64,000 nucleotides of DNA from Capronia americana (taxonomy: Eukaryota; Ascomycota; Eurotiomycetes; Chaetothyriales; Herpotrichiellaceae): NCBI GenBank assembly GCA_016110215.1, contig JADWQD010000009.1, positions 994,093 through 1,058,092 on the forward strand, in the 5' to 3' direction. Both the position numbers and the translations under genes were made by a program. Below, one piece after another: positions 32,949 to 43,341 of the stretch. Position 1 is the first letter of the stretch; every line of letters starts with the position of its first letter. The notes beneath the pieces were generated by a model that saw nothing but the letters and a program-made list of their open reading frames with translations, did no database searches and was not told the origin of the DNA.

Positions 32949-33800
32949 TCACGAGCCCGTGAAGTAGCCCACGAATCGACTGCCAAACCCCCTCCTTGCA
33001 CCGGCCTCCCGGCCACCCGCAACCCTCTCGGTGACATGCCTCATGCCGTCCGCCGAGCTGCCCTCCTCCTCCAACCGCCTCCTCAGCCCTTCATACTGGC
33101 CCCTCTCCTTCCGCGCGCTGCTCTCGCCCACCATCCACGCCGGGACCCTCCAGCGCCCCAACCGGCCAGGAAGCAACTCGCCCACCCACGCCGTGCCCAC
33201 CGCCCACCCCGTCGCGGCCGGCAAAAGCGAGTACGGAAACTGACTCAGCGCCAACTGCGCGGCGAGGAGATATGTCGTCGACTTGTCACTCAGCATCACG
33301 CCGGACTCATGGCCGTCCTGTCCAGCACTGCTGGCGGCGGCAGAACCCCCCGTGACGACCTTGTACCGGTATATGCGGGGGACTTCGTCCGCCCAGGCGG
33401 CCAGCAGCGCGAACACCACGCCCGTGCACCCGGCGGGGAGGTAGTTGTACCAGCCCAAGGTGCCTAGCTTGAGGAACACCAGCAACACGGGCGTGAGCAG
33501 CAGATTCACCCAGAAGACGATGGCGCAGAAACTCAGGAACTTCCGGCTTCCCCATAACCGCTCGAGCACGCGGAATTGGTAGATCAGCACGGTGGAGAAG
33601 AGGAGCTCCGTGCTCGACGTGTACGCGGCTTGGTATGTCAGGAGGCGTGTGAATTGGAGGTACGGCCACAGGTGGGGGGTCGGTTTAATGGGTAGGAGGT
33701 GTTGAGCCGAGAGGGTAGAGGACAGGATGGAGAGGATGATCGAGGCGAGGATGAGGGCGCGCGTGACGGGCGTGTGCGTGAAGCCCGAGGTGGTGACCAT
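32949..33800 (-). CDS. Rhomboid-like pseudoprotease (UBAC2/Dsc2-like)
   Basis: Predicted ER or Golgi membrane protein of 283 residues, single exon, with about five to six hydrophobic segments. The family (animal UBAC2, fission yeast Dsc2) recruits membrane proteins to ubiquitin ligases; the Dsc complex activates SREBP in fungi. Support comes from the N-terminal layout (VTRALILASIILSILSS), the loop-helix LLFSTVLIYQFRVLERLWGS and the rhomboid-fold helix LPAGCTGVVFALLAAW. In active rhomboids this last motif is GxSG with a catalytic serine. Here it is GCTG (about residues 128-131), so the enzyme should be inactive. The C-terminal tail is basic and Gly-rich (GGREAGARRGFGSRFVGYF) and shows no UBA domain, which UBAC2 and Dsc2 normally carry. 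The assignment is therefore to the rhomboid-like core only. Confidence 0.75.
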   Translation of the reverse strand: MVTTSGFTHTPVTRALILASIILSILSSTLSAQHLLPIKPTPHLWPYLQFTRLLTYQAAYTSSTELLFSTVLIYQFRVLERLWGSRKFLSFCAIVFWVNLLLTPVLLVFLKLGTLGWYNYLPAGCTGVVFALLAAWADEVPRIYRYKVVTGGSAAASSAGQDGHESGVMLSDKSTTYLLAAQLALSQFPYSLLPAATGWAVGTAWVGELLPGRLGRWRVPAWMVGESSARKERGQYEGLRRRLEEEGSSADGMRHVTERVAGGREAGARRGFGSRFVGYFTGS

Positions 33801-33806
33801 TTTGAC

Positions 33807-33827
33807 GACTCGACTCGACTCGACTCG
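33807..33827. repeat. (GACTC)4 microsatellite
   Basis: Four perfect tandem GACTC units plus one base directly upstream of the rhomboid-like gene's ATG. It lies in the 5' leader or promoter, outside coding sequence. Confidence 0.85.
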
Positions 33828-34528
33828 GCGGACGGGTTAGAGAGTGTTATTGTTGTGGAAGAAGCATCTTGGTTGGTGTTGTGGGCAAGACTATTATGTA
33901 GGTATATGGATTGTACGAGGTACAACCTCCGCACAAAAAAGAATGAAGAGCCAGATCTGCACATGCGATGCAGGCGGGGAAAGTGACGCAGGGGCAGACG
34001 GCCGAGGATAGCCCGCGGGCTAGGCAAGCAGCAAGACAGCCACGCAGCCTCGACAGGAAGGGCGTTGAGAACAAGATTCAATTTGATTTCTCGCCCAGTA
34101 TATTCCTCACGCATTGTCAGTGGTCCTGTCCTAATCCGAGATCTACGAGCTACCACACTTGCGATTTCCATGCGATGCAAAGTCGATTGATCAGCCGCTT
34201 ACCACTTTGGTATGAACATGGGCGTCTCGTCCTCCCACTTCTTATACAGTAATCGGGTCGATCTCCGTATCTCTTGTCGTACTGTCGCTCGCTCAACGGC
34301 CCGTGAGACTACTTCCATAGCAAAAATGTCACCAAACCTGGACTAATCCCGACACTCGGCAGAGCAATGACCTTGCACGCCAGACCGCCTGCCAACCCAT
34401 ACCCTAAAACCAACGTTCGAGGCAAGCAGACCGGTCGATAGCGTAACGATACCCCTCCATAGCTTGCTTCACCGAAATGGTTTGGATGGCGACTCCTACT
34501 CCACAGGCCACAGGTCAAGAAGTCTTTA

Positions 34529-34686
34529 TCATGTTTCTTCTCTTTTTGCCCTTGCATTCACTTGCTCTTGGCGGTCGGCCACGACTTCGTAGGTCAGTCC
34601 GCGAATGTAGAGTAAAATGCCGGCGATGTCAATGACGGAGACGAAGCCTCCGAGAGCAGCGAATTTGGATGCAGGCAGCGCGTTGA
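34529..34686 (-). CDS. Possible 3' exon of an unrecognised small membrane protein
   Basis: Read on the minus strand after the candidate acceptor ending at 34687 (gggcag), the frame encodes about 52 residues that look like real protein. It runs NALPASKFAALGGFVSVIDI, then AGILLYIRGLTYEVVADRQE, then a charged tail ending KREET and a TGA at 34531-34529. That is one membrane helix followed by a soluble tail. The same frame continues open upstream to a TGA near 34727 and contains no ATG, so upstream exons would be needed. A good donor (gtgaga) exists at 34821, but the phases I tried do not join cleanly. It may be a real small gene, or a decayed one. The family is not recognised. Confidence 0.3.
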
Positions 34687-35132
34687 CTGCCCGGACAGGT
34701 AGAATCCCATAGGCCGGGACCGATGGACAGGATCATGGTTCTGAGAAATGGATTGCGAAGGTTGGTCGCATCCAAAAGGAATGACAGCCGGGGAACAGAA
34801 CGGACGAGGTCATCTTCTCACCTTGGCCTTATATGAACCTGCAGAGCTCTTGAAATTCCAACATTCATCCATGCCCGAACCTCCGCCACGATTCGGGATC
34901 GTCGATTGGAATATGTACCATAAGTACCGAGCATTCGTAGGGAAAGCCACCTAGGTGAAAGCGAAGCAAGGAAAATCATGACGCCACCTGAAAACGGCCA
35001 GTTAGGCAAAGGCTCGGAGCCTCGCTCCCCCGCATTCCGCCTTGCAGATCGCCGCTCAATTTTTGCGATCAGGGACAAGTCTTCTCAACTAGGCGATCGT
35101 CCGAAAGGAGGTCGCAGACTTCAGACAGAGAC

Positions 35133-36532
35133 ATGGATGAGCCGGCAATACCTGGCGCTTTCCCGACTTCACCAGAAGAAGCCGACGTGAGCAGCACCAG
35201 AACACCTAGAAGACGATTTGTGGGAAGGCGCACCGCAGATGCGCAGTCAAAACAGAGACATGATGCAGACGCCAATTCAGCGGTCGAGGACACCACTGCC
35301 ATCATCCAGAAGAGTAGGACACAGCCGCAATCTGAAAGGATGAAAAGTCGATCGCTGACAAGTTGACAGCGGCAAGAAAAACACCTCGAGCCTTGAACCA
35401 GGTACCCTCAGATATTCTCGATGACCCCGATATTCAAGCCGCGATCGCACTGCTACCACAGAATTACAGCTTTGAGATTCCCAAGACGATACACCGAATA
35501 CGGACCCTACAGGCGAAACGGGTTGCTCTGCAATTTCCCGAAGGGTTGCTGATGTTCGCTACGACAATATCTGACATCCTGACCCAATTCTGCTCCGGCA
35601 CGGAGACGTTGATCATGGGCGATGTCACTTATGGCGCATGCTGTATTGATGACTATACTGCAAGAGCCTTGGGCTGCGACTTGCTTGTTCACTATGCTCA
35701 CAGCTGCTTGATCCCAGTGTCAGCCACGAAAATTGCAACACTGTACATCTTCGTGGATATTTCGATTGACACCAAGCATCTGATAACCACGTTATCGAGA
35801 AATATCCCTCCGGGGAAAACAATTGCTATGGTGGGTACTATTCAGTTCAACTCCACACTCCATACGATCAGACCTGCGCTCGAAGCCGAAGGCTTGAAGC
35901 TGGTAGTGCCGCAGGTTATGCCACTGAGCAAAGGCGAGGTGCTCGGTTGTACTGCCCCTAAGATCACTGCAGATGCAAACGTCGATCTCATACTGTACTT
36001 GGGAGACGGTCGCTTCCATCTCGAGGCTGCTATGATCGCGAATCCTGACATTCCAGCTTACCGATATGACCCATACTCGCGGAAGCTGACCAGAGAGACA
36101 TACTCCCACGATGAAATGTTGAATATGCGGTCTACTGCAATCAATACCGCCAAGAGAGCAAAGAAATGGGGTCTGATACTCGGAGCGTTGGGACGTCAAG
36201 GAAACCCGCACACTTTGGCCATGCTCGAGAACTACCTCAACCAACACGGCATCCCATACGTGAACCTTCTTTTGAGCGAGATCTTCCCAGGAAAGCTGGC
36301 CATGTTCCAGGATGTGGACTGCTGGGTTCAAATAGCATGCCCGCGGTTAAGCATTGACTGGGGTTATGCATTTCCACGACCACTTCTGACGCCGTATGAG
36401 GCTCTTGTGGTGCTGGGTGCGCAGCAAGGATGGGAAAAGGAAGGCGGTACATATCCGATGGACTTTTATGCCAACAACGGCCTCGGGAGGACAACCGAAA
36501 AGCTCGCTGCGCAGGTCAGTGTTATTGCTTGA
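35133..36532 (+). CDS. dph1: Diphthamide biosynthesis protein 1 (Dph1)
   Basis: With Dph2 it forms the [4Fe-4S] radical-SAM enzyme that transfers a 3-amino-3-carboxypropyl group to the eEF2 histidine, the first step of diphthamide synthesis (cytosol). Two exons, 35133-35313 and 35370-36532 (intron 56 nt), join in phase to give 447 residues. The first exon encodes an acidic/basic leader (MDEPAIPGAFPTSPEEADVS). Family hallmarks are VALQFPEGLLMFATTISDIL, GDVTYGACCIDDYTARALGC, YLGDGRFHLEA and QIACPRLSIDWGYAFPRPLL. The three cluster cysteines fall at about 151/152, 254 and 384, as expected. The final residues (AAQVSVIA) may come from reading into a 3' intron, because gtcagt follows the last conserved codon. 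The exact C terminus is therefore less certain than the rest. Confidence 0.93.
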
Positions 36533-37067
36533 ATCCACTCGCAGTGCATTACCTGGGAGCACACGCGGAGCTGCGATAGTTCGCTTGCTACTTCAGAGCA
36601 TGCAGTGACTGCCTAGTCTATGAAGTCTCCAGTCTGGCATCGCGAAATTAGGCATTTGTCCGTCTATTACGTTGAGGGAAAGCAACAGCGACGGCGAATA
36701 AGTGTCCCAGGCTCTCGCAATAGCCTTTCTATGGCTATGAGGCGCTGCGGATAAGCTGGCCATGAGAGACAAATCACTTAGCACCTGCATATAGAATCGG
36801 ATTTGCTCGTGATTCCAAGCACTCTCATCATAGCCATTTCCATGACTCGAACAGATGTAGATTTGGAGTAGATATAATCTCATTGCATCTGCTCCGTAAA
36901 CAGTCACCGCTCCGTGTTCTAGACGAAAGCGACACTGCCGAAATTCTACCGTCGTCAATTCTTGAAGTGGCCTTTCGTCAACTTCGAGAGTTGCTGCTGG
37001 CTTGTCTGCCTCCAACAATCCACGAGGCAGCGATCTGTCTCTCATCAATCAGCCTTTCGGGCGTGGT
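36533..37067. other. Intergenic region
   Basis: About 535 bases between dph1 and rgp1, both on the plus strand. No supported gene; a minus-strand frame at 36593-37048 has no recognisable motif. Confidence 0.4.
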
Positions 37068-39411
37068 ATGCATTCGGACATCCATGTAGCTGTCCGCTTC
37101 CACGATCAATCCGTTTTCGCGGGCGAACTACTGCAGTGCACCATCACTTTCAGAAATGTCGCAAACTTGGCAGAGGAGCCTCTCACTCCCTCTTTACAGA
37201 GCCACCGCCGAAGCAGAAGGGAGAGTATAAGTCAACTTGCCGCGCAGGCCAATAGATCCAACAACGTCTTGCGATTAAGCCAGCATGGGCGATCTTACAA
37301 CAATGAGCACCCTCCTGGTCAAGCTGGCCACCGACGCCCAAGCCCATCAGCGAACAACAGGGACACTATAAGCAACGCCAGACCACAGAGACCAGTACAT
37401 AAGCAGCAGAGGTCTATATCAATCATCTCGGTCGCCTCTCCAACGGTTGCCGGAGATGTAGGAAGCCTGACGGCTGGCGGCTGGGACAAGCAGAAAAGGC
37501 CGGGCCATTCACGGTCGTCGACGGTCCAAATCCAGCATGGTGAGTCGGACCGCAATTCTATCTGAGTTGTCAATAAACTCATTATATGCAGTGTCGCAAC
37601 GTCAAGCTAGCCAACAAGAACGAAGGGATGTGCGGAATAGTCTACAGCTGCCACACAGGAGCGGCCGTAGAAGTCCACTATCGCCTGTCGCAAGCGAGGG
37701 TCGTGATTCCACCTCCGAATTCAGATCGCGAGTGCCTTCCGATCACTCTGGAGGACATCCAACCTCCCAAGAGTCGGACGAACTTCGAATCCCGAGTCCA
37801 GCCGAGATCGAAGACGCCCGGGCATCTGCCTCGGGACCAGGACAGGAACTCGCGAGCGAAAGAAGCAGCGCCGACTTCTACTCGCTTAGCAATCATTCTC
37901 AAGAGACTCTGATGTCTGAACAGCCTTCCATCATGTCGGATCATCCGCCACCGTGGAATTACTCTGCTCCTGGAGCCCGACGACCGGCAATACAACACCC
38001 CCAAAAGCCCCAAGCTGTGAATCTGCTCATGGGCTACGCTCAACTGAGCGCGACATTCACCTTGGATGCCTCGCTTGTCGACCAGTCACACTTCGAAGAG
38101 GTAAAGACCAAAGGCTTTCTTGGCGGCCAGGCTGGCGGCGGCGTTGTCGGCGTCAAGAAGCCTCGGCCGCACAGCGGGTTCTTGGGCGGTTTCAATCTCA
38201 ACAGCATTGGAGGTTCGTTGAACAATCTGATCAGCGGCGAAAATATGAGCAGCGTAAAGGAGATGAACGCTGTGACCAACTCCAGGGCTGTTCCTCTACT
38301 GTCTACTCCACAATCGCTGTTGTTCGTCGACATGCATCTTGAACCCGGCGAAGAACAGAGCTACTCGTACAGCCATCCCTTACCGCGAGGTCTACCATCC
38401 AGCCACCGAGGAAAGGCAATCAAGATTTCCTACAACCTGACCATTGGAGTGCAAGGTCTGCCTGGAAGCCGCGACGTGCATACGGTTCGGCAAGTCAACG
38501 TTCCCATCCGTGTCTTCCCTGGAGTCTCTCACGATGGAGAGATCTACGGCCACGACCTCATGCAGCCGCATGTGATCCTACGCGATCTCGCTCGTACGAA
38601 GTCCATTTTAGCACCTGAGAGTCAGGAAGAGGTTACCACACCCAACACAAACTTGGATGAAAAGTCTAGCGCCGAGTTCCTCACCCTCGTTGATACACTT
38701 TTGGACCGCAACCGCCGCAGACAGTCAAGTGCAGGTACTATGGACGCATTCTCAAATAGCCAAGACACAGGGACCCGTGGAAAGACTCTGCACGCCGTCG
38801 ACCGTGCTATCTTGTACGGTAATTCCCTCTCTGAGGGCGAATCGAGCCCGAACCGTTTCGAGATTGCTCGAAATGGCCAGAGAGTTGCAGTCATCGTCAT
38901 TGACCGACCATTACACCGGCTCGGAGAGACGATTACAGCCGCCGTTGACTTTTCAGAAAGCGAAATCCCCGGTTCTTCGCTCAAAGCAACCCTCGAGACG
39001 TCGGAGAAAGTGGCTCCCGCGCTCGCAGTCAGGTCGGTTGCCACGATCAATCGAATAACCCGAAAGGTCTACGCCGCCCGCTCGGAAAATGTTTTGTTCT
39101 CGAAGCGAGCCACCTTCGCATTCAGCATCCCGGCCTCTGCTACTCCAACCTTTGTGACTTCTGGAGTCAATCTGGACTGGAGTCTTCGATTCGAGTTCGG
39201 AACCATCAAGCCGACGGAGAGCGAAGAAGGCGAAATTAAGCCCGTGAAAGACCTATTGGAGGAGGTTGTCAATGATGAGAGGAGCACTGTCAATGTCGCT
39301 GTGGAGAACCTGGAGTGCGAGACGTTCGAGGTAGTTATCCCGATCACAGTCTATGGCGATCTGGTGCCCGACGGCAAAGAAGGCGACGAAATCGTTGGCA
39401 TTCCGATCTGA
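37068..39411 (+). CDS. rgp1: Rgp1, subunit of the Ric1-Rgp1 Ypt6/Rab6 exchange factor
   Basis: Partner of Ric1 in activation of the Golgi GTPase Ypt6/Rab6, needed for endosome-to-Golgi recycling. Two exons, 37068-37539 and 37592-39411 (intron 52 nt), join in phase to give 763 residues. I chose the ATG at 37068 (MHSDIHVAVRFHDQSVFAGE) because the family begins with this beta-strand; the frame upstream has no ATG. The N-terminal arrestin-like strand block (LLQCTITFRNVAN) is followed by a long Ser-rich, disordered region across the intron. The conserved Rgp1 core then starts with LLMGYAQLSATFTLDASLVD and contains LLFVDMHLEPGEEQSYSYSH, KAIKISYNLTIGVQG, VNVPIRVFPGVSHDGEIYGH and the closing strands FEVVIPITVYGDLVPDGKEG. 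It ends only 12 bases from the stop of the convergent exchanger gene. Confidence 0.93.
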
Positions 39412-39423
39412 GCGGGCGCTCCG

Positions 39424-40524
39424 TCAAGGCTTGTACAGTGTGAATTCAAGGACCAGAAAGCCGACGTACGCAAGCAGCATGGCCAATCCGACCAGTCTGT
39501 GGGTGCCGGTAAGGATCATCACCATCAAGAAGGCTGAAGTGGTCCACGTCCAGACAATCTCCTGGGTATAACTCGAACCTTGGGCAAGATCTTGTGAACT
39601 CAGAATCGTCACTCCTAGACACAGTGTCAGCAGGAATATATTGCTGCCTACTGTGTTGGCGACCATGATACCCGGGTGGCCTCGATAACCGCTGACCACA
39701 GCGACGAATTTCTCGGGCAAGGTGGTGCCGAGAGACAATAGAGTCGCCCCAAAGACGGTATCCGAAAGGTGGAAGGCCGCCGAGAGTGACTTGGAGGAGT
39801 GGGAGAGAACATAGCCACTGAGAGCGAGGGCGATGAAGGCGACGACCAGCTTGACCAGGTGAGCAAGAATGGACGGCGGTTCGCTCCGTCGACCTGTCAA
39901 GGGCGTCGTCTCGTCTGCTTGGTTTTCGTCTTGCTGAGCCTCATCTCCAGACGCAGACGCCTGTTCTGACTCTTCTGAGGTCGAGTTGGTGTCAGACTCG
40001 GCATCGGAATCTTGAGGAGCCATTAACACGCCGCGGTATATCGACCAACCGATGCCCACCATATACAGCACAAACGCCACCACCAACAACGCCCCATAGA
40101 TGTGTCCCTCAAGCTGACCAAATCCCCAGAGGACGGCGACACCGGTAGTGAGACCGAACAGAATGACCACGTAAATCCTCGCACTGACATCATACCTCAC
40201 AATCGTTTCTCTCTGGGCCAAGACACCTAACGAGAAGGCACCTAGAATGTTCGCCACGCAACTTCCCAGCACGTTCCCCAGGGCGAGTTTCGGCCGGCCT
40301 TGAGCAACGGCTGCGACCACGACGGCGAGTTCTTCCCATTCGGCGCCAGCGGTGACCAGGGAGATGAGTGTTTCACTGACATGCAAGCGATGAGCCAGAT
40401 GAGCCGTGTTGGAAACGAAGACGTCGGTGGCGGTGGAGAGCGTGTAAATGCTGAGGAGGAATGTGCTGAGCGGGAAGAGGATTGACTCCGCGGACGACGA
40501 CGGCGAGGCTTCTAGAGCGGTCAT
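39424..40524 (-). CDS. CaCA-superfamily cation/Ca2+ exchanger
   Basis: Integral membrane exchanger of 366 residues, with about ten hydrophobic segments in two halves separated by a long acidic loop (ESDTNSTSEESEQASASGDE, about 175-215). The second alpha repeat is canonical: GATLLSLGTTLPEKFVAVVS followed by GIMVANTVGSNIFLLTL (about 277-320). The first alpha repeat is recognisable but divergent: SLVTAGAEWEELAVVVAAVA followed by LALGNVLGSCVANILGAFS, with Cys where most relatives have Asn in the GSN motif. I chose the ATG at 40524 (MTALEASPSSSAESI); upstream codons in frame are only TTG. The organelle is unknown; fungal relatives act at vacuole, ER or plasma membrane. Ca2+ as substrate is a family-level inference. 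Confidence 0.85.
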   Translation of the reverse strand: MTALEASPSSSAESILFPLSTFLLSIYTLSTATDVFVSNTAHLAHRLHVSETLISLVTAGAEWEELAVVVAAVAQGRPKLALGNVLGSCVANILGAFSLGVLAQRETIVRYDVSARIYVVILFGLTTGVAVLWGFGQLEGHIYGALLVVAFVLYMVGIGWSIYRGVLMAPQDSDAESDTNSTSEESEQASASGDEAQQDENQADETTPLTGRRSEPPSILAHLVKLVVAFIALALSGYVLSHSSKSLSAAFHLSDTVFGATLLSLGTTLPEKFVAVVSGYRGHPGIMVANTVGSNIFLLTLCLGVTILSSQDLAQGSSYTQEIVWTWTTSAFLMVMILTGTHRLVGLAMLLAYVGFLVLEFTLYKP

Positions 40525-40570
40525 GGTGGGAAAGGAAGGATGAGTGCTTGACGTGAGAAAAGACCGCAGC

Positions 40571-40595
40571 GACCGACCGACCAACCGACCAACCG
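40571..40595. repeat. Imperfect (GACC/AACC) microsatellite
   Basis: Tandem tetranucleotides gacc and aacc in the 5' leader of the exchanger gene. Short and imperfect. Confidence 0.7.
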
Positions 40596-41076
40596 ATTAT
40601 AGATGCAGGATTGGGTAGATAGCGATATACCACAATATATCTTTGGCGCACCCACTATGCTTCTACTCCATCCGCGTGTCCGTCTCGTTGACCTCGAAAT
40701 AAAACAACGGCGTGCGGCACAGAAAGATGACATCAAGTGAGGTTGGAGCTCGGGACGGTCAAGACTCTCCCTGCAGTCTCTTCGGTCCAGAGTCGAGTAA
40801 GGAATCCCACAAGCAATAGATGAAGCGGGAATGCGTAAAAGGACGTAAGACTAGACGAGAAATCCAGTTCGAACTTGGCTACCAGTAGGTGACTAGGATG
40901 GTGGACCTCGTACTGACGTTACGTAAGGAGAGTGGGAGACTGACTCTTAGGTGACTCTTCGGTGACTCTAGGTTGACCACTGCTTTTCACTTCCGTATGA
41001 CTACAGAACTGCGTGCTTTTGATTGGACGGAACACCAAGGACGATGGACGTCAATGCTTCCGGCGCTGTCACCACT

Positions 41077-41370
41077 AGGTATATATATACCTTACCTAGG
41101 TATCTAATCATGTACGTATATTAAGTACCTAAGGGCGGCGGAGTAGTTTCCCGCACGATTCATCCATATTCACCTTAAAATTATCCCTACAGTAGGATAA
41201 TGTATGTGATTGTTAGGTGAGGTGCCCACAGTGTCTACCTTGGTAGAAGTATGTATACGCCTGTTCACGCGTACTGGATTATCCATACTGTAGGTAGAGC
41301 TACAGTCTAACGTACACACTACAAGACAGAAACCGGTTTCAGTACGTCAGACATAATATATACCTAGGTA
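41077..41370. repeat. AT-rich palindromes around TACCTAGGTA
   Basis: A 16-bp perfect palindrome (aggtatatatatacct, 41077-41092) is followed immediately by tacctaggta (41093-41102). The same ten-base palindrome recurs at 41361-41370 inside a second TA-rich run. Function is unknown; the segment lies in intergenic DNA downstream of the acyl-CoA synthetase gene. Confidence 0.8.
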
Positions 41371-41497
41371 TATATATATACTGTATCAAGCCATCGCAGC
41401 GCTGCGCTGCGCAACTCAACACATTCATCACCAATCGCTCGCTCTTCGCTCCGCTCCGCTCTCCCTTTGCCCTCCCCCCCTACATCCTCTTTCTTAC

Positions 41498-43341
41498 TTA
41501 CAACTTCGCCCCCGCCCTCCCTTCCTGCTGATACCTCCGCCTCTCCAACGATTTCAGCTCCGCCCGCTTAATCTTCCCGCTGATCGTCTTGGGCAGAAAC
41601 GCGGCGTCCACGAACTCGATCTTGCGCGGATACTTGTACGGCGCGGCGTTGCGCTTGCAAAATTCCTGCAGTTCGCGCGTCAGGGCCAGGGTTGCGGCGG
41701 CGGATGACGAGGAAGAAGGGTCGTCGTTGCCGCGGAGAGCGGCGGCCGCGCTGTCGGTTAGCACGACGAACGCCTTGACGACTTCGTCGCGGGTCGGGTC
41801 GGGAGAGCCGACGACCGCGGACTCGACGACCGAGGGGTGCAGTTTGAGTGTGGATTCGACTTCGAAGGGGCCTGGAGCGTGGGATTAGAGGGTCGCACAT
41901 ATTCGAGGAACACTTAAGTCCCGTCCGAAAAACCCCTTGGAGGCTAGCACTCACCTATTCTGTAGCCCGCCGAATTAATCACATCGTCAGCCCGGCCGAC
42001 GAACCAGAAATATCCGTCCTGGTCCCTGGTGGCGCGGTCCCCGGTCAGGAAGAACTTGTTCCCGTTCGCGAACGTCTTGATCTTGTTGTCGAGCTTGCCT
42101 GTCGACATGTCGATATATCCGTCGAAGAAGCCGAAGAAGTGGCCGTCATCCGAGACCGAGATGGCAATGTCTCCTTCGACACCCGGCTCCGTGGTGTTGC
42201 CGTCAGGGTCGACGACCGTGAGTGGAATCCCGGGGACGGGCTTGCCCATGCTCCCGGGCTTGACCTTGTTGACCTTCTGGTTGGCGCACACGACGATCGT
42301 CTCCGTCTGGCCGTAGGCGTCGAAGATCTCGATCCCGGACGTCATCTCCTTCCACGTGCGCACCACGCTCTCGTTCAACGGCTCCCCGGCGCCGCAGCAG
42401 TGGGTCAACGCCTTGGGCCGGCCCTGGCCGGTCGCGAAGAACCGCCGGTTCTCATCCAGGACCAGTTGCCTGTACACCGTCGGGGGCGCGCACAGCGTCG
42501 TGATGGGGAATTGGTTCAGCACCTGCAGCGTGCGGCGCGCTTGGAACGCCAGCCTGTCGTCGTGCACGAAGAGCGTGGCGCCGCAGTTCCAGGTCGAGAG
42601 CCACGCCCACGCGGCCTTGGCCCAGCCTTGCTCCGAGAGGTTCCAGTAGATCTTGCCCGGGGACAGGTCAAGCCAGTGGATCCCCGTCAAGGCGTGCGCG
42701 AGAGGGTACGACGTCTGCGAGTGGAGCACCATCTTGGGCGGTCCCGTCGTGCCGGACGTGAAGAAGATCATGCCCGGGGATTTGGGGCCCAGAGAGCTGG
42801 GCACGCCGAATGCCGCGTCCGAGGGGATCTTGGCCAGCGCGGCGTGGAAGTCGACCACCCCGCCCGGTGGGCTGCCGTCGAGTTGGATGATGGTGCGCAG
42901 GTCCGGGCATTTCGAGCGGACCCGGAGACATTTGGCCACGGCAGTAGAGTCGCCGATGAAGGTGGCGGCGCGCGAGACTTGAAGCCGGTATTCGATGTCT
43001 TTGTCCACGAGGAGTGTCGTGCACGGGCACATGATCACGCCGGCGCGAAGACATGCCGTGCCGATTTCCCACCACTCGGGGATCCGGGGCGAGATGACGA
43101 TTGCCGTCTCGCCCTGCGTGATGCCCAGCGAGGCGAAGAGCGTGGCGATGCGCCGTGACTGGACGGCGAAGTGGCTGTAGGTCAGTTTCTTGGTGCTGGA
43201 TAGAGATTGATCGGTCCAGTAGAGGGCGACGTGCGAGGGATCCTTCTTCGCCCAGTATTCCACCACATCTGTGGCGAAGTTGAATGATGGGGGGAGGCGT
43301 AAAGGAGAGACCGGGGCAACGGAAGCCATGCCGAGACTCAT
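41498..43341 (-). CDS. Acyl-CoA synthetase (AMP-forming, medium-chain/ACSM-like), probably peroxisomal
   Basis: ATP-dependent activation of a carboxylic acid to its CoA thioester. Two exons, 43341-41955 and 41871-41498 (intron 83 nt), join in phase to give 586 residues. Adenylate-forming motifs are all present: the P-loop FFTSGTTGPPK (193-203), YGQTE (343-347), FFLTGDRATRDQDGYFWFVG, RADDVINSAGYRIG at the splice junction, and the C-terminal SGKIKR with the catalytic lysine. The overall layout and motif style (WAKKDPSHVALYW near the N terminus, IYWNLSEQGWAKAAW in the middle) match ACSM-type medium-chain or acetate/butyrate-type ligases. The last three residues are AKL, a canonical type-1 peroxisomal targeting signal, so peroxisomal location is likely. 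The exact chain-length preference cannot be read from sequence. Confidence 0.92.

Larger units (their letters stand above)
33801..35132. other. Intergenic region with a possible cryptic exon
   Basis: Divergent gap between the rhomboid-like gene and dph1. It starts with a (GACTC)4 run at 33807-33827. Most of it carries no coding signal, but a minus-strand segment at 34529-34686 reads as a plausible membrane-protein C terminus (listed separately). Confidence 0.4.
40525..41497. other. Intergenic region with AT-rich palindromes
   Basis: About 970 bases between two minus-strand genes. A (GACC)-type run lies at 40571-40595, next to the exchanger ATG. From about 41070 to 41390 the DNA is AT-rich with perfect palindromes. 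No coding signal. Confidence 0.45.

Noticed and set aside
41848..43158. 436-codon plus-strand frame opposite the acyl-CoA synthetase
   Set aside because: Arg/Val/Asp-rich antisense shadow without motifs; the minus strand has all ligase motifs.
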